From Streptomyces sp. NBC_01335 (lineage in GTDB: Bacteria > Actinomycetota > Actinomycetes > Streptomycetales > Streptomycetaceae): a DNA stretch of 64,000 nucleotides. Positions 16,893-24,937 of the stretch are shown here, in pieces. The notes beneath the pieces were generated by a model. The model saw only the letters and a list, made by a program, of their open reading frames with translations, did no database searches and was not told the DNA's origin. The position numbers and the translations under genes were made by a program. How positions within the stretch are numbered: the stretch's first letter is position 1; each line of letters opens with the position of its first letter. The stretch spans positions 6,557,001 through 6,621,000 of the forward strand of contig NZ_CP108370.1 in the NCBI RefSeq assembly GCF_035953295.1. The letters are read 5' to 3'.

Positions 16893-18422
16893 TCAGTGGC
16901 CCCCGGAGAGTTCCCCGCTGAGCCGCTCGTGGAGACGGGCGCTCGGCTCGTTCAGGCCGGTGATCTTGACGGTCTTGCCCCGCTGGGCGTACCGGGCGGT
17001 GATCGCGTCCAGGGCGGCCACCGACGAGGCGTCCCAGACGTGCGCGGCGGACAGGTCGATCACCACCCGCTCCGGGTCCCCCGCGTAGTCGAAGCGGCCC
17101 ACGAGATCGTTCGACGAGGCGAAGAAGAGCGCCCCGGTCACCCGGTAGACCACGGTGGTGCCGTCCGGGTCGGTGACGGCGGTGACGTCCGCGACATGGG
17201 CCACCCGCTTGGCGAAGACCACCGTCGCGAGCAGCGAGCCCACGACCACACCGATGGCGAGGTTGTGGGTGGCGACCACGACCACCACGGTGACCACCAT
17301 GACGGCGATCTCCCCGGCGGGCATCCGCCGCAGCGTCTTCGGGGCGACGGAGTGCCAGTCGAAGGTGGCGAACGAGACCATCGCCATCACCGCGACCAGG
17401 GCGGCCATCGGGATCTCGGAGACGACCGGCCCGAAGACGATGCAGAGCACCATCAGGAACGCGCCGGCGAGGAAGGTCGACAACCGGGTGCGCGCCCCGG
17501 ACACCTTCACGTTGATCATCGTCTGGCCGATCATCGCGCAGCCGCCCATGCCGCCGAAGAAACCGGTGACGATGTTGGCGATGCCCTGGCCGACCGACTC
17601 GCGGGTCTTGTCGGAGCGGGTGTCCGTGATCTCGTCGACCAGCTTCGCCGTCATCAGCGACTCCATCAGGCCGACCAGCGCCATCGCGAGCGCGTACGGA
17701 GCCACGGTCGTCAGCGTGTGGAGGGTGAACGGTACGTCCGGCAGCCCCGGTACCGGCAGCGACGACGGCAGCGTGCCCCGGTCGCCCACGGTCGGCACCG
17801 CGATCCCCGCCGCCACGGTGAAGGCGGTGAGGACCACGATCGAGACCAGCGGGGCCGGGACGACCGTGGTCACCTTCGGGAAGAACACCAGCAGCGCCAG
17901 ACCGGCCACGATCAGCGGGTAGACCGCCCAGGGCACGTCCCGCATCTCGGGGACCTGCGCCATGAAGACCAGGATCGCCAGGGCGTTCACGAAGCCGACC
18001 ATCACCGAGCGCGGCACGAACCGCATCAGCCGCGCCACCCCCAGCGCTCCCAGGACGATCTGGAAGACCCCGGCGAGGATCACGGCGGCGACCAGATAGC
18101 CGAAGCCGTGCTCACGGTTGAGTGGCGCGACCACCAGGGACACCGCCCCGGTGGCGGCGGAGATCATCGCCCGGCGCCCGCCGACCACGGAGATCACCAC
18201 GGCCATGGTGAAGGCGGAGAACAGGCCGACCGCCGGATCGACCCCGGCGATGACCGAGAACGAGATCGCCTCGGGAATCAGCGCGAGACCGACCACCAGA
18301 CCGGCCAGCACCTCGGTGCGCCAGACCTTCGGGTCGCCCAGCCAGTCGGGCTTCAGGGCGCGCAGCCGCCCGGCCGGGGAACCGGCGGAGACGGCGGGGA
18401 CAGGGGGGACGGTGAAGGACAA
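16893..18422 (-). CDS. SulP family anion transporter with STAS domain
   Basis: 509 residues. Membrane part: LAGLVVGLALIPEAISFSVI (a SulP signature), about 10-12 helices, GFFGGMGGCAMIGQTMINVK. Residues about 410-500 form a cytosolic STAS domain (FFASSNDLVGRFDYAG, VVIDLSAAHVWDASSVAALD). SulP proteins move sulfate, bicarbonate or other anions. The only in-frame start near the first helix is TTG 18422, which lacks a clear ribosome site, so the start is uncertain. The sulfur operon is 40 kb away, so sulfate as substrate is only one option. The distance to the hairpin at 18748 leaves room for its own promoter. Confidence 0.85.
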   Translation of the reverse strand: MSFTVPPVPAVSAGSPAGRLRALKPDWLGDPKVWRTEVLAGLVVGLALIPEAISFSVIAGVDPAVGLFSAFTMAVVISVVGGRRAMISAATGAVSLVVAPLNREHGFGYLVAAVILAGVFQIVLGALGVARLMRFVPRSVMVGFVNALAILVFMAQVPEMRDVPWAVYPLIVAGLALLVFFPKVTTVVPAPLVSIVVLTAFTVAAGIAVPTVGDRGTLPSSLPVPGLPDVPFTLHTLTTVAPYALAMALVGLMESLMTAKLVDEITDTRSDKTRESVGQGIANIVTGFFGGMGGCAMIGQTMINVKVSGARTRLSTFLAGAFLMVLCIVFGPVVSEIPMAALVAVMAMVSFATFDWHSVAPKTLRRMPAGEIAVMVVTVVVVVATHNLAIGVVVGSLLATVVFAKRVAHVADVTAVTDPDGTTVVYRVTGALFFASSNDLVGRFDYAGDPERVVIDLSAAHVWDASSVAALDAITARYAQRGKTVKITGLNEPSARLHERLSGELSGGH

Positions 18423-18953
18423 GGCAGCGGAAACCTGTCGTGCTCGGGCACACCACCGGGTCGGGCCGGCCGAGGGCGCGCATCAGGGCGCGGAGCGCCG
18501 GGACGGCACCCCGCGGTCGGGCCCGTGACCGGGACCGGAAGCAGAGGGGAACGGACGGACCCGGGGAGGATCCGTACGGACCGGGGCCGGGCGCGAACGG
18601 CACGGGACGGACAGGCGGCGGCGGATCCACGGCACGCGCGCCCTGCTCTTCCCTGCACGGTTACCTCGCGGGACCGGACGGACCTCCACCGGGGGCGGCG
18701 TCGGCCCCGGCGCGGTGGCGCGGACGCGCGGAGCGTACCTTCACCACACCGAAAACCCTACCCCGATGTCGGGGCAGGGTTCGGTGGCGGCCGTCACACG
18801 GGGCCGCGAAGAGGGTGCCGCCGCCACGAAGGGGACGACCGGAGCACGCTGCCGTCCCCTCGCGGCCTTGCGTTTCCGTCCTGGGGGCGCCGGGCAGGGC
18901 CGGGGCCTGCGGCGGACCGGGGCCCGCGGCGGACCGGGGCCGTTTCGGGCCGG
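18423..18953. other. 530-bp non-coding region upstream of the SulP gene
   Basis: No supported gene. The sequence is very GC-rich with unlinked Arg/Gly/Pro frames in all six readings. It contains the hairpin listed at 18748-18785, a moderately A/T-containing stretch (CTGCTCTTCCCTGCACGGTTACC near 18645) and simple GGACCGG and CGGACCGGGG repeats at 18900-18945. The SulP promoter should be within it. Confidence 0.5.
18748..18785. terminator. Hairpin, probable terminator of the DUF2267 gene
   Basis: Left arm ACCGAAAACCCTACCCCGA pairs with right arm TCGGGGCAGGGTTCGGT through a TG loop. There is one mismatch and a 2-nt bulge, about 17 paired bases. It is 170 bp downstream of the minus-strand DUF2267 stop. 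It could instead be a leader structure of the SulP gene. Confidence 0.5.
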
Positions 18954-19385
18954 TCAGGCGGCGCGGGCGAGCTCCGCGCGGCCGAAGAGCAGCGCGTACC
19001 CCTGGGGGAGTGCCTGGAGCAACCGGGCGAGGAGGTCGGGGCCGGCGAGCTGGGCCACCGTGGTCAGGACGGAGCCCGCGTCCCAGCGGGTGGTGGCGGT
19101 GCTCGCGCCGGTCGCCAGCGCGAGCGAGGTGACGAAGTCGCGTCCGGTGAGCGGAGTTTCGGGTCTGCCGGCGAGGAACTGGGCGGCCGCCTCCCGGGGG
19201 AGCCGGGCCGCCAGGATCTTCCGCTCGTCCCCGGCCAACTGCCCGCCGAGACCGCCCAGTACGAGACGTACCGCTTCCTCGGCCCGTTCCCGGGTCGGGT
19301 ACGCGCCGTCGTAGCGGACCTTTTCGAGCATCAGGGTGTAGGACATGGCCGGAACGCACTGGGTGGAGTCAGTCGTGTTCTGCAT
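18954..19385 (-). CDS. DUF2267 domain protein
   Basis: 143 residues if ATG 19385 is used. ATG 19346 (MSYTLMLEKVRYDG) is equally possible because neither has a good ribosome site. It matches the DUF2267 pattern: an N-terminal MSYTLMLEKV segment, TRERAEEAVRLVLGGLGGQL, DERKILAARLPREAAAQFLAG and a second helical half. The family is a small helical bundle protein of unknown function, common in actinomycetes and sometimes stress-induced. No enzyme motifs. Confidence 0.72.
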   Translation of the reverse strand: MQNTTDSTQCVPAMSYTLMLEKVRYDGAYPTRERAEEAVRLVLGGLGGQLAGDERKILAARLPREAAAQFLAGRPETPLTGRDFVTSLALATGASTATTRWDAGSVLTTVAQLAGPDLLARLLQALPQGYALLFGRAELARAA

Positions 19386-19718
19386 CGTTCGGCAGTCGCC
19401 TCTCTCGTCGCAGTGGCCTTCTCGCCCGCGCCGGAGGTGGAACGTACAGAGCCGGTGCGCGCGGGGTGCGGGGCTGGTGCTCAGCCGTTACCCCCGCTCC
19501 GCCACCTCACACGTGCGAATCGGAAGTGGGGCGGACTTCCGGTGACGGGGCGTCGGACGGCTCACCGGTGGCGCCGCCTCCGGTGAGATCGTGCCGGTCG
19601 CCGAGGACGCCCCGGCCATGGACCGGTTCGTGGGCTTCCTCGGACGCGATCCCGGGGCCGCCCCGGCGTCCGCCTGACATCCGCGCGGCCCGGCGGCGGC
19701 CCGGCCCCCGCCCGCGCC
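19386..19718. other. 333-bp gap between DUF2267 and GAP1-like genes
   Basis: It contains a 7-bp hairpin (CGGAAGT 19521-19527, ACTTCCG 19535-19541). A short plus frame 19587-19676 (EIVPVAEDAPAMDRFVGFLG) lacks a credible ribosome site. The end nearest the GAP1 stop is a CGGCGGCCCGG run that may aid termination. The DUF2267 promoter should lie at 19390-19460. No further gene supported. Confidence 0.45.
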
Positions 19719-22202
19719 TCAGGGGCGGCGCACCTTGCCCGCCAGGCGGCGGCCGATCCGGCCGAGCGGACCCACCGGGCGCCGGTTCCAGGAGCGGAAC
19801 GCCTCCGTCCGGCCGCTGCTGCCGGCCCGCCCGACGGCCTCCTCGACCGCCTGGACCCCGGCCGCGGAGAGCTCGCGCACCGCGGGGCGCAGCACCTCGT
19901 CCAGCAGGGCGCCGCTGATGCGCGCCCAGTGGGCACCCGCGTGCGGATGGGCGCTCCAGGTCAGATAGCAGTCGGCGGCGAACGCGGGGTCGGACCGCAG
20001 CCGGGCGAGTACGGGCTCCTCCCGCGCGGCCCTGCCGTAGGCGGCCAGCAGGTCCGGGTCGTCGGTGTGGACGAAGGCGTACAGCTCCTCCTCGGGCCGC
20101 TCCGGCGCCACCAGGCGGCGGGCGAGCGCGCCGGACGCGTGCTCCCAGACGCCCGGCTCCACCGGTTCGGCGGCCGGGCGCAGGGCGAGCAGCCGCGCCG
20201 CCCAGCCCTCCCCGGCGGTGGCCTCGTCCGGCGGTACCGTTGCCGCGTCCGTGGCCGGGGCGGCACCGGCCCCGCGCATCGCGCGGGCGAAGTCCAGCAG
20301 CAGCAGAGCCCCGCGCTCCCGGCCCAGGATCTGGTGCGGGAAGCCGCGCAGCAGATCGTGCGCCAGGCCCGCCGCGTCCGCGTCGTCGGCCGCCGCACCG
20401 AGCGCCGCGCCGACCAGGTGCGACCAGGTACCCGCGCTGCGGTGCGCGTCCGAGGTGGCCGCCTCCAGCAGCATCCGGGCCTCCCCGGCCGTCGGCCCCC
20501 GGTCCGCCCAGACGAGTCCCACGGCGGAGCGCAGCACCAGCGGCTCGGCGAACGGCGAGACTCCGGCGGTCCGCAGTACCCGGCCGAGCGCGGCGCCCCT
20601 GTCGTCACCGCAACTCGCCCTGATCGCCCGCGACTCGGCGCACATCCGCAGATGCGGCAGCGACTGCGTCCCGGTGAACGGGAGAGGCACACGCCCCAAC
20701 AACCTTTCCATGGAGGCCGGATCGTCCGGCGCGATCCGGTCCAGCGCCACCAGCAGCGCGGTCCGTACGTCGAACTGCTCGTCCAGCAGCTCCAGCAGGG
20801 CCGGCCCCCAGGAGAAGTCGGCGGCGGCCGGCAGTGCGGGGGCGACCCGCTCCACGACGGCGGGCAGCAGCTCCGCGCAGTCGACGCCCAGGAGCCGCGC
20901 CACCCGGAGGAGCTGGACCGTCCGCGCGATGTCGAAGGCGGCCCCCGCACCGCCCAGTTCGGCGAGGATCTCCGGTGCGAGCGCCTCGGAGACGGCCTTG
21001 CCCTCGGGGCCCGCGAAGGCGCTCCGGTCGGGGAGCACGAGGGAACCGTTGCCGCCGCGTACCGCCTCGGTCACCAGCATCGCGGCGAGCGGAGCGGTCG
21101 TGGCGGCCGGAGACCTTCCGTCCAGGGCGCCGAACAGCCTCCCCGCCGCGTCGAACTCGCCGCCGGTGCGATCGTCGAGCCCGGGCGCGGTCAACGCGTC
21201 GACCAGCCTGCGGGTCTGCTCCTCGTCCAGTGCGTACGGCCGCTCCGCCGCCCAGTCGGCCGCCGTGGAACGCTCGTCGGGACCGAGGGCGACACCGGCG
21301 CAGAGCGCGGTGACGGCCAACGGCCCCGCGGCGAACGGCTCGCCGTGCAACGCACGCGCCCTGTCGAAGAGTTCGGGCGCCCGGCTGCGCCAGACCCGGG
21401 CGGCCGTCTCGGCCCAGACGTCACCGGACGCCGGGGACGGGCGGCCGTCCGGGGCGCCGCACACGTGCACCCGGACCTCGGCCGCGTCGAGCAGATGGAC
21501 GTCCTCCGGGAGCACCCCGACCACCTGCTGCGGGGCGAGCGAGGGCCGCCGGGAGTACGTGGTGAACGTCAACTGCTCCGCGTGGTCCGGCGGCAGCACC
21601 GCAGAGGCCAGTCCGATCCAGCGGGCCACGTCCTCGCTCTGCCGCTCCACGAGCGCCACCGGCGCCGTGGCGCCCGACGCGCTCTCCACCCGTACGCGGC
21701 GCAGATCGGCGAAGACGGCGGCGAGCCACGGGCCCCGGGAGACCGCGAAGTCGCCGAGGGCCTCACGCTCCAGGCCGGGGTGGGCATGCGGCGAGGTGAG
21801 CGGGTCGGGTACCGCACCGCCGGGGGTGACGGACACCCAGCGGGGCGAGCGCCAGGCAGTGATCGGCAGCCGGTCACCCGGCAGGCGCGCACCGGCGGGC
21901 AGCAGCACGGCATGGGTGTGGAACCGGAGGTCACCGGACCCGCCCGGCGGGGCCAACGGCACCCCCCGGGCCAGCAGCCTGCTGCCGTCCGAGAGGTGGG
22001 TGAAGCTGAACGCCTGTGGCATGGAGCGGAGTTCGGCGTCCGTGGGGAGGAACGGCACGTCCCTCGGGGGCTCGTACCCCAGCAGGGGTTCGATCTCCGA
22101 GAGCAGTGCCGTGGGTATCCCGTGGGCGACGGCGGTGAACCGTCCCACCGTCCCCTCGTCCCCCGGAGCGGCCGAGGTGTAGTGCAACTGCGCGAGGCTC
22201 AT
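19719..22202 (-). CDS. GAP1-N2 domain (GTPase-associated protein 1-like) protein
   Basis: 827 residues from ATG 22202; longer frames upstream are GC shadow. The N-terminus is characteristic: MSLAQLHYTSAAPGDEGTVG, FTAVAHGIPTALLSEIEPLL, YEPPRDVPFLPT, then FSFTHLSDGSRLLAR and TYSRRP, as in the GAP1-N2 domain. The rest is a long Ala/Leu-rich alpha-helical region without catalytic motifs. GAP1 proteins were defined as partners of predicted GTPases in actinobacterial conflict or regulatory systems, usually with the GTPase and helical partners alongside. Here neighbours are DUF2267 and VOC genes, so it is an orphan. It may work with a GTPase encoded elsewhere. Confidence 0.75.
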   Translation of the reverse strand: MSLAQLHYTSAAPGDEGTVGRFTAVAHGIPTALLSEIEPLLGYEPPRDVPFLPTDAELRSMPQAFSFTHLSDGSRLLARGVPLAPPGGSGDLRFHTHAVLLPAGARLPGDRLPITAWRSPRWVSVTPGGAVPDPLTSPHAHPGLEREALGDFAVSRGPWLAAVFADLRRVRVESASGATAPVALVERQSEDVARWIGLASAVLPPDHAEQLTFTTYSRRPSLAPQQVVGVLPEDVHLLDAAEVRVHVCGAPDGRPSPASGDVWAETAARVWRSRAPELFDRARALHGEPFAAGPLAVTALCAGVALGPDERSTAADWAAERPYALDEEQTRRLVDALTAPGLDDRTGGEFDAAGRLFGALDGRSPAATTAPLAAMLVTEAVRGGNGSLVLPDRSAFAGPEGKAVSEALAPEILAELGGAGAAFDIARTVQLLRVARLLGVDCAELLPAVVERVAPALPAAADFSWGPALLELLDEQFDVRTALLVALDRIAPDDPASMERLLGRVPLPFTGTQSLPHLRMCAESRAIRASCGDDRGAALGRVLRTAGVSPFAEPLVLRSAVGLVWADRGPTAGEARMLLEAATSDAHRSAGTWSHLVGAALGAAADDADAAGLAHDLLRGFPHQILGRERGALLLLDFARAMRGAGAAPATDAATVPPDEATAGEGWAARLLALRPAAEPVEPGVWEHASGALARRLVAPERPEEELYAFVHTDDPDLLAAYGRAAREEPVLARLRSDPAFAADCYLTWSAHPHAGAHWARISGALLDEVLRPAVRELSAAGVQAVEEAVGRAGSSGRTEAFRSWNRRPVGPLGRIGRRLAGKVRRP

Positions 22203-22495
22203 GCCCGGGGCCCTTTTCGTCCTGCGGCGACCGTCCCCGAACCCGCGTGCGCGCAGGCCCGTTCCGGTGACGCGCGGGGCCGGCCGGCGACCGGGGCGGG
22301 GAGCGTTCCGCAGTCGCGTGGGGGCGACGCTATCAAGCTCCGGCGGGCGTGCGGAGCGATCCGCCTGCCCGGTTCGCCGGGACCCCGCCGGGCCGGTTCG
22401 CGGGGACCCCGTCGGGCCGTTCCCCGGCGGGAATGGTCGGACACGGCCGAGGGCACGGGGCGGGCGGCGGGCGTGAGCCCGCGCACCCTGCGTCC
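22203..22495. other. Spacer with GC-rich direct repeats between VOC and GAP1-like genes
   Basis: 293 bp without a gene. A unit GCCGGTTCGCCGGGACCCCG-like sequence is repeated twice and partly a third time between 22360 and 22430. The GAP1-like promoter is expected here; no clear hexamers seen. Confidence 0.45.
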
Positions 22496-22888
22496 TCACG
22501 CGGGCTGGAGCAGGTCCCAGCGGTTGCCGTACAGGTCCTCGAAGACCGCGACCGAGCCGTACGCCTCGTGCCTCGGCTCCTCCAGGAACCGCACCCCGGC
22601 CGCCGCCATGCGCGCGTGGTCCCCCGCGAAGTCCTCGGTGTGCAGGAAGAATCCGACCCGCCCGCCCGTCTGCGCCCCGACCGCCGCCCGCTGCTCCCCG
22701 TCCTTCGCGCGGGCCAGCAGCAGACCCGTACCCGAAGCCCCGGCGCCGTGCGGACGGACCACGACCCAGCGCGTTCCGTCGCCCCGGTCGGTGTCCTCGG
22801 CCAGTTCGAAGCCGACGGCGTCCCGGTAGAAGGCGATGGCCTCGTCGTAGTCGTGGACGACCAGGGTGGTCAGGGCGATGTGCGGCAT
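22496..22888 (-). CDS. VOC/glyoxalase superfamily protein
   Basis: 130 residues from ATG 22888, directly after GAGGAG. One vicinal-oxygen-chelate unit in two beta-alpha-beta halves: LTTLVVHDYDEAIAFYRDAVGFE, GTRWVVVRP, GRVGFFLHTEDFAGDHARM and AYGSVAVFEDLYGNRWDLLQ with the typical terminal Glu region. Family members bind antibiotics or catalyse lyase and dioxygenase reactions. No specific role can be told. Divergent to the nucleoside kinase gene across 81 bp. Confidence 0.85.
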   Translation of the reverse strand: MPHIALTTLVVHDYDEAIAFYRDAVGFELAEDTDRGDGTRWVVVRPHGAGASGTGLLLARAKDGEQRAAVGAQTGGRVGFFLHTEDFAGDHARMAAAGVRFLEEPRHEAYGSVAVFEDLYGNRWDLLQPA

Positions 22889-22927
22889 CTCGGCTCCTCG
22901 GAAGTGGGTGCGTGCGGAACGGTTCCG

Positions 22928-22939
22928 GTTATACGTAAC
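22928..22939. promoter_or_regulatory. Possible operator or promoter element in a divergent intergenic region
   Basis: GTTATACGTAAC, inverted GTTA/TAAC arms around TACG, is the only A/T-rich patch in the 81-bp VOC-kinase gap. It lies about 40 bp from each start, where it could be a shared -10 or a repressor site. Confidence 0.3.
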
Positions 22940-22969
22940 ACTAACGAGCGCGGGGAGTCGGCCCGCAGA

Positions 22970-23641
22970 ATGCCCCCTATGGACACGTACGACCTCGCCC
23001 CGCTCGCCGCCCGCGCCCGGTCCCTCATCGTCCCCGGCCGCCGCCGGATCCTGGGGATCGCCGGGCCGCCCGGTGCCGGAAAGTCGACCCTCGCCGCCGC
23101 CCTGGTCGAGGAGCTCGCGGGCACCGCCGTACTCGTCCCCATGGACGGCTTCCACCTCGCGGGCGCCGAACTGGAGCGGCTCGGGAGGACCGCCCGCAAG
23201 GGCGCGCCGGACACCTTCGACGCCGCCGGGTACGCCGCGCTCCTGCGACGGCTGCGCGAGGCGGGCAGCGGCGGCGCCCCGGCGTACGCGGCGGCAGAGG
23301 GCGAGACGGTCTACGCCCCCGCCTTCGACCGGGCGCTGGAGGAGCCGATCGCCGGGTCCGTCGCGGTGGAGCCCACCACCCCGCTCGTCGTCACCGAGGG
23401 GAACTACCTCCTCCACGACGAGGGGCCCTGGGCCCCGGTGCGCGGGCTGCTCGACGAGGTCTGGTACCTGGACGTGGATCCGGACGTACGCGTGCGGAGG
23501 CTGGTCGACCGGCACGTACGGTTCGGCAAGCCGAGGCCCTACGCCGAGCGGTGGGTGGCCGGCTCCGACGAGGCGAACGCCCGGCTGGTCGAGGCCGGAC
23601 GCGACCGGGCCGACCTGGTCGTCGGGCCGCGCCCGCGCTGA
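22970..23641 (+). CDS. Nucleoside/nucleotide kinase family protein (uridine kinase-like P-loop)
   Basis: 223 residues. Walker A GPPGAGKST near residue 32, then VPMDGFHLAGAELE with DxFH as in uridine kinase and pantothenate kinase, RKGAPDTFDAAGY, the lid region VYAPAFDRALEEPIAG, and VVTEGNYLLHDEGPW, then RLVDRHVRFGKP. The arrangement fits the CoaA/Udk-like superfamily that phosphorylates small hydroxyl compounds with ATP. The start is ATG 22970 (MPPMDTYD), with ATG 22979 as alternative. The substrate is unspecified. Confidence 0.82.
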   Translation: MPPMDTYDLAPLAARARSLIVPGRRRILGIAGPPGAGKSTLAAALVEELAGTAVLVPMDGFHLAGAELERLGRTARKGAPDTFDAAGYAALLRRLREAGSGGAPAYAAAEGETVYAPAFDRALEEPIAGSVAVEPTTPLVVTEGNYLLHDEGPWAPVRGLLDEVWYLDVDPDVRVRRLVDRHVRFGKPRPYAERWVAGSDEANARLVEAGRDRADLVVGPRPR

Positions 23642-23699
23642 GCGACAGCGGGTTCATGGGCTACGGCGCAGGAGCGGCAGCCGGTTCACGGCCGACGGC

Positions 23700-24692
23700 T
23701 CAGGAGCGGCAGGGCTCCTGGCCGGAGAGCCAGGCCGTGGCGGCCTTCAGGGCCTTGTCCGGCCCGCGCGTCTCGGGAATCTCGACGTCGGGGGTGAGCG
23801 GCCCGTCGTGTACGAGCCCGGTGCGGTCGGCCTCGCGGGCCACCGTCACGACGACCATCGCACCGTCGGACAGGCGGTACGCGGAGTTCGCCGTGGGAAC
23901 CCCCGTGGTCGCCTGCCCGAACGTGCGGGTACCAGGGCGCCCCAGGAAGGAGATGACCACGGCCTCTCCGGCGCTCGCAGTCCTCCGGCTCGTCAGGACG
24001 GCGACGGGCGGCATCGGCCGGGCGAGAGGAGTGGCCGCCCCCCAGGTGTCCAGGTACGTGCTGGGCGTACCGTCCTGGACGGCCCAGGCTTCCTTCCGGC
24101 CGTCCGCGTAGACGGCGGCGCCGGCCTCCCCGTCGCCGAGGATCGGTCCCACGGCGGCGAGCGGGGGCCACATGTCCCCACCGCTCTCGCCCCGCAGGTC
24201 GACGACCCACCCGCAGGCACCCTCGTCGTCGATCCCCGTGACGGTGGACCGGGCCGCGCGGATGTACGGGGCGGCCACTTCGTCGGAGGCGACCGGAGGC
24301 AGCATCAGATAGCCGATGCCGCCCGGGAGGCGGCGCCCCTCGGGGAGCATCAGCCCATCGGCCGACGCGTCCTGGGTCCGGGCGACGTCCTGCGGATCGA
24401 GGAAGGTGCTGTGCCGGTCGCCCAGGTCCCGCAGCGCCTGCCGGATCGGCCCGTACGTCTCGGCGGGCGTCCGCGCCTTCGCCGCATGGGCGAACGCGTC
24501 CCGGCGGACCTTCGGCCAGTCCACCTCCGCCTTCATCAGGGAGTGCTTCTCCATCAGGTCCAGCGCGGAGGTGAGATACGCCCTCGCCTTCGGCGCCATG
24601 CTGTCCTCCGGCTCGGCGCCGCCCCCACCCGTGCATCCGGCCACCATCAGCACGGCCGACACCAGGGCCAGCCGGGCCGGCCGCCTCGACAT
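23700..24692 (-). CDS. S41 family peptidase lipoprotein
   Basis: 330 residues from ATG 24692. The signal peptide ends in the lipobox MVAGC followed by a Gly/Glu linker. The mature region has the S41 N-terminal helical bundle (AYLTSALDLMEKHSLM, YGPIRQALRDLGDRHSTFLD), no recognisable PDZ domain, and the protease core with WVVDLRGESGGDMWP, then LTSRRTASAGEAVVISF carrying the catalytic Ser. S41 (tail-specific/C-terminal processing) proteases cut exported proteins. Here anchoring outside the membrane is clear. Convergent with the kinase gene, divergent from MerR. Confidence 0.85.
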   Translation of the reverse strand: MSRRPARLALVSAVLMVAGCTGGGGAEPEDSMAPKARAYLTSALDLMEKHSLMKAEVDWPKVRRDAFAHAAKARTPAETYGPIRQALRDLGDRHSTFLDPQDVARTQDASADGLMLPEGRRLPGGIGYLMLPPVASDEVAAPYIRAARSTVTGIDDEGACGWVVDLRGESGGDMWPPLAAVGPILGDGEAGAAVYADGRKEAWAVQDGTPSTYLDTWGAATPLARPMPPVAVLTSRRTASAGEAVVISFLGRPGTRTFGQATTGVPTANSAYRLSDGAMVVVTVAREADRTGLVHDGPLTPDVEIPETRGPDKALKAATAWLSGQEPCRS

Positions 24693-24899
24693 CCGCGTAC
24701 CTGCTGCAACCCCCACCGCATACCTCCGCGTTGTCCGGCGGCGCACCCCCTGCGGATCACCGCAGTCCGCCGGAGAGAGCCTCCGGCAGCCGCCATGATC
24801 GGCACCCCCCCCGCGCGCCACTCTCCTACGGATCGACCGGCCGGCGCCACCTTTACCGGCGGCGGGCGCTCCCGGCAGGAGGCGCGGCCTGGCTCCCCT

Positions 24900-24930
24900 T
24901 TGACCTTCAAGCCGCTTGAGAGCCGACAAT
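24900..24930 (+). promoter_or_regulatory. MerR-type promoter with 19-bp spacer and dyad; likely leaderless
   Basis: -35 TTGACC (24900-24905) and -10 GACAAT (24925-24930) are 19 bp apart, the overlong spacing used by MerR-controlled promoters. The spacer holds the dyad TCAAG/CTTGA (24907-24911, 24915-24919) centred between the hexamers. The ATG of the MerR gene is 8 bp after the -10 and no ribosome site exists, so the transcript probably begins at or next to the start codon. It suggests autoregulation. Confidence 0.65.
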
Positions 24931-24937
24931 CGCGCCC

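Noticed and set aside
19587..19676. Short plus-strand frame EIVPVAEDAPAMDRFVGFLG
   Set aside because: No start with ribosome site and no family match; insufficient to call a gene.
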